The notes beneath the pieces are model-generated. The model was not told the origin of the DNA, searched no databases, and worked only from the letters and a program-made list of their open reading frames with translations. Position numbers and translations under genes: made by a program. Of a stretch of DNA of 64,000 nucleotides, positions 51,901 to 61,225 are shown in pieces. The stretch's first letter is position 1; each line of letters begins with the position of its first letter. This DNA is from Hexactinellida sp. DTS-2022. Taxonomy: Eukaryota > Porifera > Hexactinellida. The stretch covers positions 5,602,501 through 5,666,500 of the forward strand of contig JAPNXP010000012.1 of NCBI GenBank assembly GCA_028753945.1. Reading direction: 5' to 3'.

Positions 51901-52437
51901 TACCTTTATTGGAACCCCTTGGTTCCTGTCCGGTGTCCCCCTACAGTCTAGGAGGACCGCTAGCTTATTAGAGAGAAGAGGGAATAACTCCCCAGGAGAT
52001 ATAAACGGATTTGTTTGTTTGACAACTTGTTTCACTGGGGTAGGTTTTACGATTTTATTTTCACTTTCCCTCAATTCTGTGTATCTTTTCTTCAAACTTT
52101 CCTTTAGAAGCTCGCCCCTGTCGAGAGAAGTCATAAACTTATCTTTGGAAATCAGCTGATTATATTTAGCCGGTGTTTTCGTGAAAGCAACAGTCTTCTT
52201 AGAATTCTCAACTGAGTTTATATAACGCATGAAAAGAACAAACGATTTCTCTTCATCCCCTTCGATCCATAATTCTTCTGCTTTCATAAAAGCCTTTTCT
52301 GCCACTTTGAGGTGTTTCTCCGGGTCGTCTCTCTTCCCAATATCGACACCTCCCAACTTATGGAGGTCCTCTATGGACCTACCCATGTAGAGGGGCTTCT
52401 TGACGTTAGACGGCATTATGTAGCTATTTATAGACAA
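48922..52437 (-). CDS. USP8: Ubiquitin carboxyl-terminal hydrolase 8 (UBPY), with WW domain
   Basis: Cysteine protease that deubiquitinates endocytosed receptors and ESCRT-0 components on endosomes. 1171 residues, one exon. N-terminal helical dimer/MIT-like region to about 120; rhodanese-like domain about 145-265 (VLLDCRG, LDGGYESWGLHYP) without an active-site Cys, as in human; Pro-rich tracts with PPTTNNI repeats (about 370-446) and TDQLLP repeats (about 488-533); coiled coil to about 680; WW domain about 696-730 (GLPIGWRKL...FYYQDD...THWNPP); catalytic core from about 830 with C841 in GNTCFMNS, zinc-ribbon cysteines CLHC and CVRC, and H1121 in GGHYTAF. Residue 8 (MPSNVKKPLY) aligns better with the family start and may be the true Met. 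The proteins of the array are unrelated. Confidence 0.94.
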   Translation of the reverse strand: MSINSYIMPSNVKKPLYMGRSIEDLHKLGGVDIGKRDDPEKHLKVAEKAFMKAEELWIEGDEEKSFVLFMRYINSVENSKKTVAFTKTPAKYNQLISKDKFMTSLDRGELLKESLKKRYTELRESENKIVKPTPVKQVVKQTNPFISPGELFPLLSNKLAVLLDCRGTPDRNQGVPIKVPIVYLPTDIPLISLSLQDIRQALSPYNLSISSVLLALMDSSSQELTAGLDTPVLLLRESLCKADTRGELFEPPRVLDGGYESWGLHYPAYSDGNPAVKPVDIPVSDDVTFPTIDSPPPKPSEDFFKPRRAPPQAPSNGTMETDGSSYVAPDEPPPPTYESTEGMENDVTETATVPLLASLPIIPPKPARINILYTPPATNIPSSLPPATDSIPYMPPTTNNILCSLPPTTNNIPYLPPTTDDISSSLLPTTNNIPYMPPANEGMALMPSVSTVPYTPVPTPPSYETAVSLPPVPLPRAPVPTAPPVPTAPLVPTDQLLPGRTDQLLPTDQLLPTDQLLLGRTDQLLPSPTDQLGLELLSKERRLRELESQLAGREQLEEKVRALEQLAGSERDIEFQKQNMLAAIASEARRANTALSEKQQRMLAMEEQSKEQLRQEIASLTRDKALVEREKSLLSDEKRQVAESKQQLERDKQEFELVKKSVLEQQKLAQSAQAANTSHQFLAEDSTAPQMQLNHGLPIGWRKLFDSATGRFYYQDDKTKTTHWNPPTAWIVSQQPNIMQGKTKGALLSSFKQADIPKSASDPIVSPGHTSTPAFDRATKPSPSQTPEVPSRATKNPALSNPYYPQILARIQAKSKTRSYDPSYGGGGQALTGLKNLGNTCFMNSILQCLSATYPLAEYFITLRFIQHVNPVNPLGMGGEIAEEFAFLTQALWRGNYKSIAPKDFKRVLSKFAPQFSGSQQHDSQEFLAFLLDGLHEDLNKVLKKEYIQEQDNTGVPDNRAAQLSWDIHLKRNDSIIVDLFQGQFKSTLTCLHCGCTSVTFEAFMYLSVPIPSPNSVSLLDCVRHFTKAERVSGSNSWFCVRCQTHRESAKQLEIWRLPPVLLIHLKRFSFVGKWKQKLDTNVNFPISGLDLAPMTLGPLKPPPYQLFAVSNHTGTLDGGHYTAFVRHAASAKFYTFDDSVVRDMSTGNVMSKNGYMLFYTSVDFTPKIKL

Positions 52438-52471
52438 TCAGCTGATCAGTCATGTAATAGAAATAGTATTA

Positions 52472-52618
52472 CAGGGAACTCTCGTTATAACGAAGTGATT
52501 GGGACCTGTAAATCCCTTCGTTATATCCGGATATTGGTTATAAGCGGATAATAATAATTATCCGCTTTCATTATGAGCAGTTATTCGTTATATCCGTTAT
52601 ATAAACGGAAGTTTACTG
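52472..52618. mobile_element. pogo-like MITE, family P5
   Basis: CAGGGAACTCTCGTTATAAC to CGGAAGTTTACTG, about 30 bp upstream of the USP8 start codon, so it may overlap the promoter. Confidence 0.6.
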
Positions 52619-52685
52619 TACGTATTAGATAAATACATATATCTATCATATATCATTAGGGACACAGATAATGGATAAACCGATA

Positions 52686-53170
52686 CAGGGGCGTCGCACG
52701 GATCTGGTAAGTGGTCCGGCCAAACGGACCCTCCTATATAATGTAGTTACAGCAAATGAAAACTGGTCCTGACCTGCCGGACCGCGAGCTACGCCTATGC
52801 GATACATTCTGATATGCGAAGTATCGGGTGATAGCTACTTCGTTGAGCCCCAAAATCATAAAGTTATTTTATAATCGGTTATACCTTAAACTATACATAT
52901 ACAGTAGAGTCTCCCAAAATGGACACTCCGAGAAGCGGACAACCCCTAACATCGGACAAAATCCATGCCCCCAATGTGTCCGTTATTCGGAGACTCCACT
53001 GTATACAGTGGCGGTCCTTGAGCCGGGTTCTAAATCCGCCCGGGACCGCCTCCCTAGGCAAATTTGTTCACTCAGTTTACAAATATGCCGCCCCCTAAAT
53101 TGTGCCGCCGTAGGCGAGTAAGGCGACTGCCTAGTTCGCCTTAGTGGAAGGAGCGGCCCTGACTGTGTAT
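52686..53170. mobile_element. Three adjacent MITEs upstream of USP8
   Basis: 52686-52799: GGGGCGTCGCACGG family, sister of 31141. 52902-53001: pogo-like, CAGTAGAGTCTCCCAAAATG to CGGAGACTCCACTG. 53004-53163: hAT-like, CAGTGGCGGTCC to GGAGCGGCCCTGACTG, with CCGCC/GGCGG-rich interior. Confidence 0.55.
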
Positions 53171-53539
53171 GTAATTCACACGAATATGAATTAAATTTCA
53201 ATCCGATCATTTTGGAAGACGTATGTTAATAGGGTGATAGCTACGATTGAAGCCTAGGTCATATAAATATAAACTTCCAAGTTCCAACCCATAAGATGAC
53301 TCTACGTAAAATGATCAGGGAGAGCGTGCGAGAAATAATATTCATGAAAGGGATTGGTTAATTAAGAGCACGTGAATTCTAGGTAGTGACTCGAGTATTA
53401 TGTTTTAGTTTATAAATAGTACAAGGGCTTTAATTCCCTTGCCATATACAAATATACATGAAAGTGACTCCGGGTAATGCCAACTAAATTTGACGGTACC
53501 TCGACTGTATTTAAGGGCCAGTAATGAAAGGTTTATATA

Positions 53540-53996
53540 ATCTTGAGAATATTTATGTGACAATGGAAGAGGCATTTATTTTTTTATTCATTACATTTTA
53601 AAGAACTATCCCGCCAAAAATCCCATAATATATTATTAATAAATATTTGTAAAAATTGGTACGTGCGTGGGTTCATTCAATAATTGAAAGGCTTTTAAAA
53701 TAACTGAAATAGTGCTCGTAATACAAGAGCTAATGCTGTCAAAGTCCTAAACTATTTAGACAATGCTATAAGGTAATCTTAGTATCTGCCTTTTGTTAAT
53801 TAATAATTAAATAGTGTGAATTCCAAATAAGAGAGAACCATTCCTGTTTTGTAAGATAGACACAATCCTATCCACTGTCAACTTAACAAACTCAAATAGT
53901 CTCAAATATAAAATGGAACTATTGCTAGTTTAGTTCCAAATTCCAATAAATACAGGAACTAATGCCTCTTCCATTGTCACATAAACATTCTCAAAT
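53540..53996. repeat. Inverted repeat with about 35-bp arms and 380-bp loop
   Basis: TTATGTGACAATGGAAGAGG at 53555 and its complement at about 53965 mark the ends. 54000-54180 beyond it is a decayed P3 MITE. Confidence 0.55.
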
Positions 53997-54323
53997 ATTG
54001 TATATTCACCGCTGCCACTAAATTCAGTAGTTTCGTTAATATGAACAACAGGGAACCGCCAAAATTAATCGCATTATCCGGAGTCACTCGCATGCATTTG
54101 TATATGCCAAGGGAATTAATGTACTATTTAACCGATACTCCGCATTATCCGTGTTCGTATCACGAGAGTCCATTGTACCATGTTACGTTAGTGGTACAAA
54201 GGGAAATACCAAAGGGATAAATAAGCATATGATATGCGCCTCAAATAAGTTGCATACTAAGGGTGACAACTGACAGTTTAGTGTATAATGTGTGCCTATT
54301 GTATAGTTTAGAGAGAACATCAG

Positions 54324-55193
54324 ATGGCGAGTAAGTCTGCATTCGAGGACTATTCAAAGGTAGCCAATACCTACGATAAGTACAGGGTGGCGTTTGGTAT
54401 CGAGATCATACTCGGGGCCCTGGCGAGGTACGGGGGCCACATTCCTATTGCCTCTCTCAGTATCCTGGAGGCGGGGTGTGGCACCGGTAACTTCACACGA
54501 GAGGTGTGTCGCTACGTGGGACAGCTGACCGCGGTTGATGGGAGCGACGCAATGCTGGCTGTAGCCAAGGTTAAGGTGAAGGGGGCAACCAATGTGGCGT
54601 TCAGGAATGTGGATCTCAGGAAGGAGCTCCCTTTCGATTCACAGCTGTTCGATGGAGCTCTCCTTGTGCACGTGGCGCACCACCTGGATGAAGTGGCAGC
54701 AGACGGACACATGGGAACTGAAAACCTGGGGCACTTAATCTCAGAATTCAGTCGGGTTTTGAAAAAGGGCGCTCCACTTATCATTGTAACATCTACAGTA
54801 GAGCAGATATCGAAATGTGTTTGGCCAAACTACTTTGCTATAGAAAAGGGATACAGTGAGGTTGTACAATATAACTTGAAACGGTTTATCCCCCTTGATT
54901 TGCTAGGGAAGATATGTGAAAAGAATGGATTTGGAAATGGAAAGACAATAGTGCCTACTTCGGAGAGACTATTCACGCCAGAATATTATCAAAAGGAAAA
55001 CGTGCTTTCAGAGGAGTATAGGCTAGGAGACAGCAGCTGGAGGGATTTTGAGAAATCGGATAAATTCTCAGAACTCTTAGCAGCATTCAAGCAGGCAATC
55101 GATAAGAAAGAAATGGATCAATTTATCGACCAATCAGAATCCTATCGAGGGAAATTAGGCGTATCCACATTCCTGATTTCTAACAAGAAATAA
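54324..55193 (+). CDS. Class I SAM-dependent methyltransferase
   Basis: 289 residues, single exon. Motif I ILEAGCGTGNF (47-57), acidic motif II TAVDGSDAML, motif III-like FDGALLVHVAHHL, and SRVLKKGAPLIIVT give the standard Rossmann methyltransferase order of the UbiE/methyltransferase-11 type. No membrane segment or targeting signal is evident, so cytosolic is likely. The substrate cannot be inferred; the C-terminal 100 residues (SERLFTPEYYQKENVL, SSWRDFEKSDKF) probably bind it. Such stand-alone enzymes include arsenite, trans-aconitate and small-molecule methyltransferases. ATG follows AACATCAG. Confidence 0.85.
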   Translation: MASKSAFEDYSKVANTYDKYRVAFGIEIILGALARYGGHIPIASLSILEAGCGTGNFTREVCRYVGQLTAVDGSDAMLAVAKVKVKGATNVAFRNVDLRKELPFDSQLFDGALLVHVAHHLDEVAADGHMGTENLGHLISEFSRVLKKGAPLIIVTSTVEQISKCVWPNYFAIEKGYSEVVQYNLKRFIPLDLLGKICEKNGFGNGKTIVPTSERLFTPEYYQKENVLSEEYRLGDSSWRDFEKSDKFSELLAAFKQAIDKKEMDQFIDQSESYRGKLGVSTFLISNKK

Positions 55194-55400
55194 ATCAGGA
55201 ATCCTAGTAGTAGTGTGTTTGTTTCCTTAGTTAGCTAATCAAACAAATTAGGTTGCATTTATTATTCATATGCATAGAAACAACTCATATTCTTAGATTT
55301 ATTTGTATAAATAAAATGAGTTGAAAAATGTTTGCAATAAACTCGGATAAAACTAGTGTGGAAGGAATACTGAATACGTAGTAATATTGTTGAGTGCAAT

Positions 55401-55585
55401 CAGGGTTTCATCCAGGCGTATGCGACGCGCCTCCAGGCGCGTAATTTCAAAAGGAAACTTTTCTAGGCGCGCGAAAATCGATTGATGCTCCCATAGACGT
55501 AATACAAAATAAGTATTTTAGGCGCGTGTGAGCGAGCTCAAACTTAATATAGGCGCGCGGGAAATTTTGCCTGGATGAAAGCCGG
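55401..55585. mobile_element. hAT-like MITE with exact 8-bp target duplication
   Basis: CAGGGTTTCATCCAGGCG to CTGGATGAAAGCCGG, flanked by AGTGCAAT at 55393-55400 and 55586-55593. A broken relative ends at 55770 and another lies at 56625-56748. Confidence 0.75.
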
Positions 55586-55593
55586 AGTGCAAT

Positions 55594-56106
55594 CATAGGC
55601 TCTACAAGTATAATCTACTCACTCTATACAACGGTCATTTGTAGACAGCTAAACCAATATATTTTAGCTGCCGCAAAAGTATTTGATTTCCTGTAATAGA
55701 ATCGATCTATGTATGAGCCTATAAATATTAGAAGTTTTCGTTCAGATTACGCGCCTGGATGAAACCCTGGCCCTTCTAGAAGATTCCACAGTATTGCCCA
55801 AGTGTAGTTGCAAGCAGCTTGTAGTCATAATATGCCAAGGGAGTCATTTCAATACTGGGTCACTATACTATAGTATAGTCGACACAGTAAAAGTACCAAT
55901 GTAATATGAATGAGTACATTAGTTTGGAACATAATCTTAACCTTCTAGAGATACAATTTACAGTATCTTAGTATCTGTTATAAGTCAATTAATTAAATAG
56001 TCTTATTTCAAATGAGAGAAGACACATTCTGTTAATCAAAATTATATCCAGTGTCAGTGTATTCTCTCTAAAGAAACGAATAACAACACAAACATAAATA
56101 ATAACA
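55594..56106. other. Interval between methyltransferase and LAMTOR3-like gene
   Basis: Contains a fragment of the hAT-like family ending GGATGAAACCCTG near 55770 and the 18-bp palindrome ACTATACTATAGTATAGT at about 55863. No gene seen. Confidence 0.5.
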
Positions 56107-56508
56107 TTACGGTAGAGCGGGTAGACTCTTGATAATAGGAATAATCGTATTGCTAAACAACTCCATTAAAACCCCAGTTTTGGCATACTGCATAGCAACA
56201 ACTGTGAAATAAAGAATGTCTTCATCAATGTTGAAACTAAACTGTAGGAATTGCAGAGTTTTCGTATAAGTTACGAGGGATTCCAGTCTTGAGCATTCCG
56301 TTTCATTTCGAGTCAGAAGTCGACTGTCCTTGCACTGTTTTATGAACAAGTCGGTTAGCGAGGATTTGGAAAAAGGCAGGTTTGGTGTTTGCCCGCCTTT
56401 TGGGTCGGATTTGGAAAGAATTTCTTTCCCTTCCGCGTCTCGGAGGGAAATATATTGAATTCCGTCGATCTGGTCAAACAGAGACTCTATATACGCACCG
56501 ATATCCAT
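56107..56508 (-). CDS. LAMTOR3: Ragulator complex protein LAMTOR3 (MP1)-like
   Basis: 133 residues (family about 124). LAMTOR3 pairs with LAMTOR2 in the Ragulator on lysosomes and late endosomes, where it scaffolds MEK1/ERK and recruits Rag GTPases for mTORC1. The roadblock fold is suggested by IESLFDQIDGIQYISLRDAEG at the start (helix then strand), SRLESLVTYTKTLQFLQF, and ILYFTVVAMQYAKTGVLMELF, which parallels the family's SFIASSSANTGLI strand. Identity is by pattern, not strong motif; another roadblock protein is possible. Single exon. Confidence 0.7.
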   Translation of the reverse strand: MDIGAYIESLFDQIDGIQYISLRDAEGKEILSKSDPKGGQTPNLPFSKSSLTDLFIKQCKDSRLLTRNETECSRLESLVTYTKTLQFLQFSFNIDEDILYFTVVAMQYAKTGVLMELFSNTIIPIIKSLPALP

Positions 56509-56983
56509 ACAGGCTGTCTATAGCTAAGAGGGCAGGGGACAGGTTATAACTACCGAACAAGCGTAAGGGGTATTGTACAGGAGTAGAATTGAACACTCCT
56601 AACTGTCCTAAGGTCACTAGAGTATGAATTTTATACGCCTAAAAGGTTAGTTTTGTAATACTCTATGGGGACTTTCGGCAGTTTTCGCGCTCCTAAACGC
56701 AAACATATCCCAATTAATATGCCTCTAGGCGTATGGCGCTCCTGGATAAACCCCTGGTACCAGGGGCTTCTAACGTATACGTATACAATGCTATATGCAG
56801 TAATATGCTAGTAAATTATAAACCCTCCCTCTCTATGTCAAGCATTTTTGAAAACATACTTTTTGAACTATTTTGTAATACAAAAAGGATCGTCTGTCAC
56901 AAATTGGCCCACCCCCCTTTGTGAGCGTTACGTAGCGTTTGAACAGCCCTAAGTTATTATATATGTCAGTTCGCAATCAGGTA
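56509..56983. other. Interval with decayed hAT-like MITE
   Basis: 56625-56748 has ends TATACGCCTAAAAGG and GGATAAACCCCTGG, a worn member of the CAGGG family. The following CATACTTTTTGAACTATTTTG stretch is unassigned. Confidence 0.45.
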
Positions 56984-57944
56984 CAGTAGATGTCGGATAT
57001 AAGCACATCGGTTATAAGAACACTATGTTGGAAAACGGTTGCCATATACCCTATATAATTTATGTCGGTTATAAGCACATTAAGAGTACAGTATATAATG
57101 TTCAATTAATTATTTCTTATTAGTAGACAAAAAATAGTTCACAATAAAGCAAACCTTACTTATTTAGAATTTTAGATGCATATTAAATATTCCACGGTCT
57201 CCTATTTCGTACTAAAAGAATTATTAATAAATAATTAAGAAATATTTAATTTCGGACGAGACACTACAAGTAGTTATTACTCATTATTTTCATTATCTAC
57301 GCTAGACTCCTGATGGAGTTTTGGGATTCTAGGATCCCTCGGTTTTGAAAACCAATCAAGTTGATTCAACAAATAATTAGCGTGCCTTTCCTGTTTAGCT
57401 CTATAGATATTGTCCATTTCAGGCGCTAAATCTTTCGTAATTTTCTTTCTATAAGTGTGATATAACGCCACGCAGAAAGTGGAAGTCATCACGAAATAAA
57501 GAGCAAAACGGTGAAAGGTAGCCATTCGCTTGCCAATGGCTTTTATAGAAATCCTGATGCTCATCAACGAAGAAAATGTAGTGTAGAAAAGAATTTACTG
57601 TAAGGCTAGTAGAAAAGATGGCTAAATAATAGCTAAATATCTTATTAGCTATGATTAGTCCTTATTCCATATGGGTTACTAATAATGATCTCCAGTGATA
57701 AAATAACTTTCTTCATCATTAAATACTTCAATTTATCTTGTAGATTCTCGATCAGCGTCTCGAGTCCATACGCTGTGTACTGTGTTGGAGTCCACTTACG
57801 GATCATTAGATAGGGTTGCGTGTATATGGTAGATTGAGTGTTAAAACGTGAACAACAATAGGAGAGTGTTGTGTGTTGAGTAGAGAGCACTTTCATAGGT
57901 TTAAGTGCAGTTCCCGACGATGTGCTTATAACCGGCATCCACTG
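56984..57944. mobile_element. P1 MITE in two halves around a small gene
   Basis: 56984-57084 matches the left two-thirds and 57901-57944 the right third of family P1, breaking at TTAAG in both. The 816 bp between hold the gene at 57277-57567. Confidence 0.5.
57277..57567 (-). CDS. Small single-pass membrane protein, possibly UQCC5/SMIM4-like
   Basis: 96 codons; MATFHRF at residue 15 may be the true start. One hydrophobic helix (RFALYFVMTSTFCVALY) is followed by a basic, helical tail with IYRAKQERHANYLL. The order 'RF.lY, helix, Y..K..ER' parallels UQCC5/SMIM4, a mitochondrial inner-membrane factor for complex III assembly, but the match is short and by eye. A mitochondrial location fits the Arg/Lys-rich N-terminus. 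Ends SSVDNENNE. Confidence 0.5.
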   Translation of the reverse strand: MMSIRISIKAIGKRMATFHRFALYFVMTSTFCVALYHTYRKKITKDLAPEMDNIYRAKQERHANYLLNQLDWFSKPRDPRIPKLHQESSVDNENNE

Positions 57945-58016
57945 TATACTACTCCCAGATATATTAGCGCCGTAAGTAGCCGAGAAATTAAAGCCTGATA
58001 GACAGGATGTGGTCAT
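57645..58016 (-). CDS. Doubtful ORF overlapping a MITE end
   Basis: 123 codons, but residues around SSIQWMPVISTSSGTALK are the translated end of the P1 MITE. The remainder (TLIENLQDKLKYLMMKK) has no recognised relatives. Possibly an exon with a recruited MITE, more likely chance. Confidence 0.12.
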   Translation of the reverse strand: MTTSCLSGFNFSATYGANISGSSIQWMPVISTSSGTALKPMKVLSTQHTTLSYCCSRFNTQSTIYTQPYLMIRKWTPTQYTAYGLETLIENLQDKLKYLMMKKVILSLEIIISNPYGIRTNHS

Positions 58017-58261
58017 ACTATAACCCGAGAAAGAGTAGATTGAACTGGCAAGGGAAGGAATATGTGTTGCAAAATACTTATATTAAGTTACAGGTGACTG
58101 AAGTAAGTTTTAATTTATGTCTAAATTTAATTTCTGAGCTTATGGGTCTTTTAAAATGAAAACACTTCCTTATATGGCAGTTCAGTACCCCGTACCAGTG
58201 ACTGAGCTCCATATAAGTAATGAATCTGTATATGTTGAGCAGTATACCCTAAGCTAGGAGA

Positions 58262-58348
58262 GCAATTCCCAACCCTTTCAACCGTGGACCCCCTATAGGC
58301 TATAGCAAATATTAGACATTCTGTGGACCCCAGGTTGGGAACCACTGA
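58262..58348. mobile_element. Short hAT-like remnant
   Basis: AATTCCCAACCCTTTCAACC and GGTTGGGAACCACTGATTT are inverted ends of the GGTTCCCAA type, with GTGGACCCC near both ends. Confidence 0.5.
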
Positions 58349-58589
58349 TTTAGAAACAATAACATAGTATGTATAGCAAAATTACAGTAAATTCTATAAT
58401 TTGTAATCGTCCTTATACGAGGTTGTTATCAAAATATTAGAGAAAATGGCTGTAAATTGGGAAGTGGATAATAAAATAAGAAAGACATAATTCAACAAGT
58501 GGCAAATGTACCTAATGAAAAATTGAATTGCAACTGTATTAGGAATTAGAATCAATACAAATGGCAATGCATTTGGCTGAGCAATAGTA

Positions 58590-58793
58590 TACAATATCAT
58601 TATGGGTGTATTAGAATAAGGTGCTGTTGAAATCTAACCATAACATTTAATTCTGAATATGATATAAGTATGAGCTCTGCTATATTTTATTTGCTTTATA
58701 CTACTTTTACAAACTCTTCAAATAAAAACTTACAGGTAAGTTGGCTCTAAGCCTTGGTGTCTTCCGATGCCTTATTATATAAAAGAGAATACT
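58590..58793. repeat. Structured interspersed element, copy C
   Basis: Core matches copies A and B. In the main hairpin GACGCC is GATGCC, which still pairs with GGTGTC in plus-strand RNA through a second G-U pair. Confidence 0.7.
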
Positions 58794-58803
58794 ATTTATG
58801 GGA

Positions 58804-58972
58804 ATCCTTATATAGAGCTGAGCTTTGTAGAGTTCAGATTTTTTCCCATACTAAAAGCCCAGGCTTACTTTCTAAAGGTCAATTTCAAACTCTGGAAAAA
58901 AACTGACCTTTCTCAGTGCATGAATACACATAGTGAAAAACTGAACTCTACAAAGCTCAGCTCTATATAAGT
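58804..58972. mobile_element. MITE with long inverted ends
   Basis: CTTATATAGAGCTGAGCTT and complement; inverted relative to the copy in MMUT intron 1. It follows structured element copy C directly. Confidence 0.6.
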
Positions 58973-59063
58973 AATTTCTATTTATTACATATTCCATGCA
59001 CTAAAACTTTCGTTATTTTCCATTCCAATTATCAAATCATGATGAATTTCTCAATACCTAGTA

Positions 59064-59401
59064 CAGTGGATGCCCGTTATAAGCACATCGTCGCGGGAAC
59101 TGCACTTGATGTGCTTTTAACTGTCATGTTCTTATAACCGACATAAACTATATGGCAACCGTTTTCCAACATGGTGTTCTTATAACCAATCGGATTTTTT
59201 GTCATAATATTCGAGAAAAATTATGATAGATATCGTACCATTTGGTCCCAATTTAACAGTACAGTAGATGTCGGATATAAGCACACCGGTTATAAGAACA
59301 CTATGTTGGAAAACGTTTGCCATCTACTCTGTATAATTTATGTCGGTTATAAGCACCATAAGTGCAGTTCCCAACGATGTGCTTATAACCGGCATCCACT
59401 G
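59064..59401. mobile_element. Two P1 MITEs
   Basis: 59064-59190 is partial and inverted; 59262-59401 is complete (CAGTAGATGTCGGATATAAG to CCGGCATCCACTG), the best full-length reference for the family in this window. Confidence 0.7.
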
Positions 59402-61225
59402 TATTATATCAAACGGTTACTAATAAAGCAATAAATAAATATATATTATTTAATAAATTATTGCTAATGGCTATAACGAACCACAAAATATTTATTTCCC
59501 TATCTATGAATATTGCCCCTATTTTATTTTAAACCCTCGTGTCACAAATTAGGGTTGGCTTGGAAACTAGTAAAATCCCAATTATTTGCTGAAGATAACA
59601 CCCAATGTTATTAACTGTCAGTTCATTCTGTCCCCTAAATATTCAGTTGTATTAGCATCTGGCAACATATATTTATATGGAATCACTTTACTATGTAGGT
59701 CGATAACCACAGTTTGTAGGTATATAATATAATATTACTTAGAACTCTTGGCCTCAATTCAATTTATACATTATCTGCTTTGTGAATCAAACGTGACTCT
59801 TATTGCTGTACTGAGCGGTCTGTTTATTATTTGTTAGTTCTCAATTTATACAGTAAATACCCATTAGCGAAGTAGTAATCTCAATTATCCGAACACATTC
59901 ATTGTTATTTCATATTATCCGAACATGTTTGACCCAACCATTTCGGATAATCGACGTTACTTTGCATAGTTTGGGGGGAATATATATGTACACTAGTATA
60001 TAACTTCTTTATAAGCGGTAATTCGTTATAACAGTAGTTGACTGTAAATACAAACATTATTTTGCGAATTATTAGGTTTTCAATCAGGGCAAAAATTAGA
60101 CCCAGGGGCGGGACGATTTAGATTAGTGTTCCGCAAACTTTTGGAATCTATAGGCCACAATAAATATTGGCAAAAATTATCATAGTGTCACTGTATCACT
60201 TATTTTGGTGGCTTATGCATGCTATAGACTAAATGTTTTATTGTTCAAAAAGGTGGATGATAACCCTAATCAACAAATTACGTATAATATAATGATAGTT
60301 TTCAAATTTTAAATGTGTATTTATCTAATAGATTACCATTCCCCGCCCAAATTGATACACTAGTCTGAATAGTGACGAAAATATTTCATATAAATTCACT
60401 GGTTTACATGGAACTTCAAATCCAAAAGAGATTCTGTAAAACAATTTTTGTCTTTGAATAAATTCTGTGCGGCCACAAGAAGTAATTTGCCGGCAAATTA
60501 GGGGTAGCGGAAAACTGTTTTAGATACTCACATAGGTTCCTAATCTTTCTCATAAAGAAAAATGTGTTTTGCAAAATATTATTAAATAGAATTCCACTGC
60601 TTTTATTGGAAGATAATTTCTGTTTGGAAGTTACAGAATAGAACTGAAACCATGTACAGACACATTACGTGATATCGCTTTCATATTAGGAAATATAACC
60701 CATAAAATATACGATCCCATAAAAGTCAAACATTATTTGATTACTTGCAACTTTAATTTGTATAACTGAAATAATTTCTTATGAAAATCACATAGGTAGG
60801 CTCAGTAATTTTAATAAATACATCTCAGATTGAAATTATAGTTTATTTCAATTCACTTGTAACATATTACTGTCCCCTGGGGTACTATAATTCACTATCC
60901 TTATTTTATGGTTCCCAAATTTTCCAATTATATTTATTCCCCACTTTTGCTTGTTCAAACATTAGCTAGCGCAAAATTTCCGAATATTATACACCCTTTT
61001 AGCCATTTTGTAATTCAAAAGGGACTGTATGTAACACATTGGTTAATTAAGACGAACAAACAGTTCCACAAAATCAGTTCCCTACAATGGCTATTCATTT
61101 GGGATTACTCCAGGTAATATACCGTCCGTTGGTGTTCGTAATAACGAGGTTCTACTTACATACAGAGCCAATTCCTATACAACAGAATATGTCCGTTATA
61201 TAACCGGTTGTACTAAGTAGCTAGA
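59402..61225. other. AT-rich interval upstream of MAGI
   Basis: No gene recognised. 59870-60045 has fragments of pogo-like ends (TAATCTCAATTATCCGAAC). 61050-61156 is half a P2 element ending ACGAGGTTCTACT, about 70 bp before the MAGI ATG. Confidence 0.45.
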
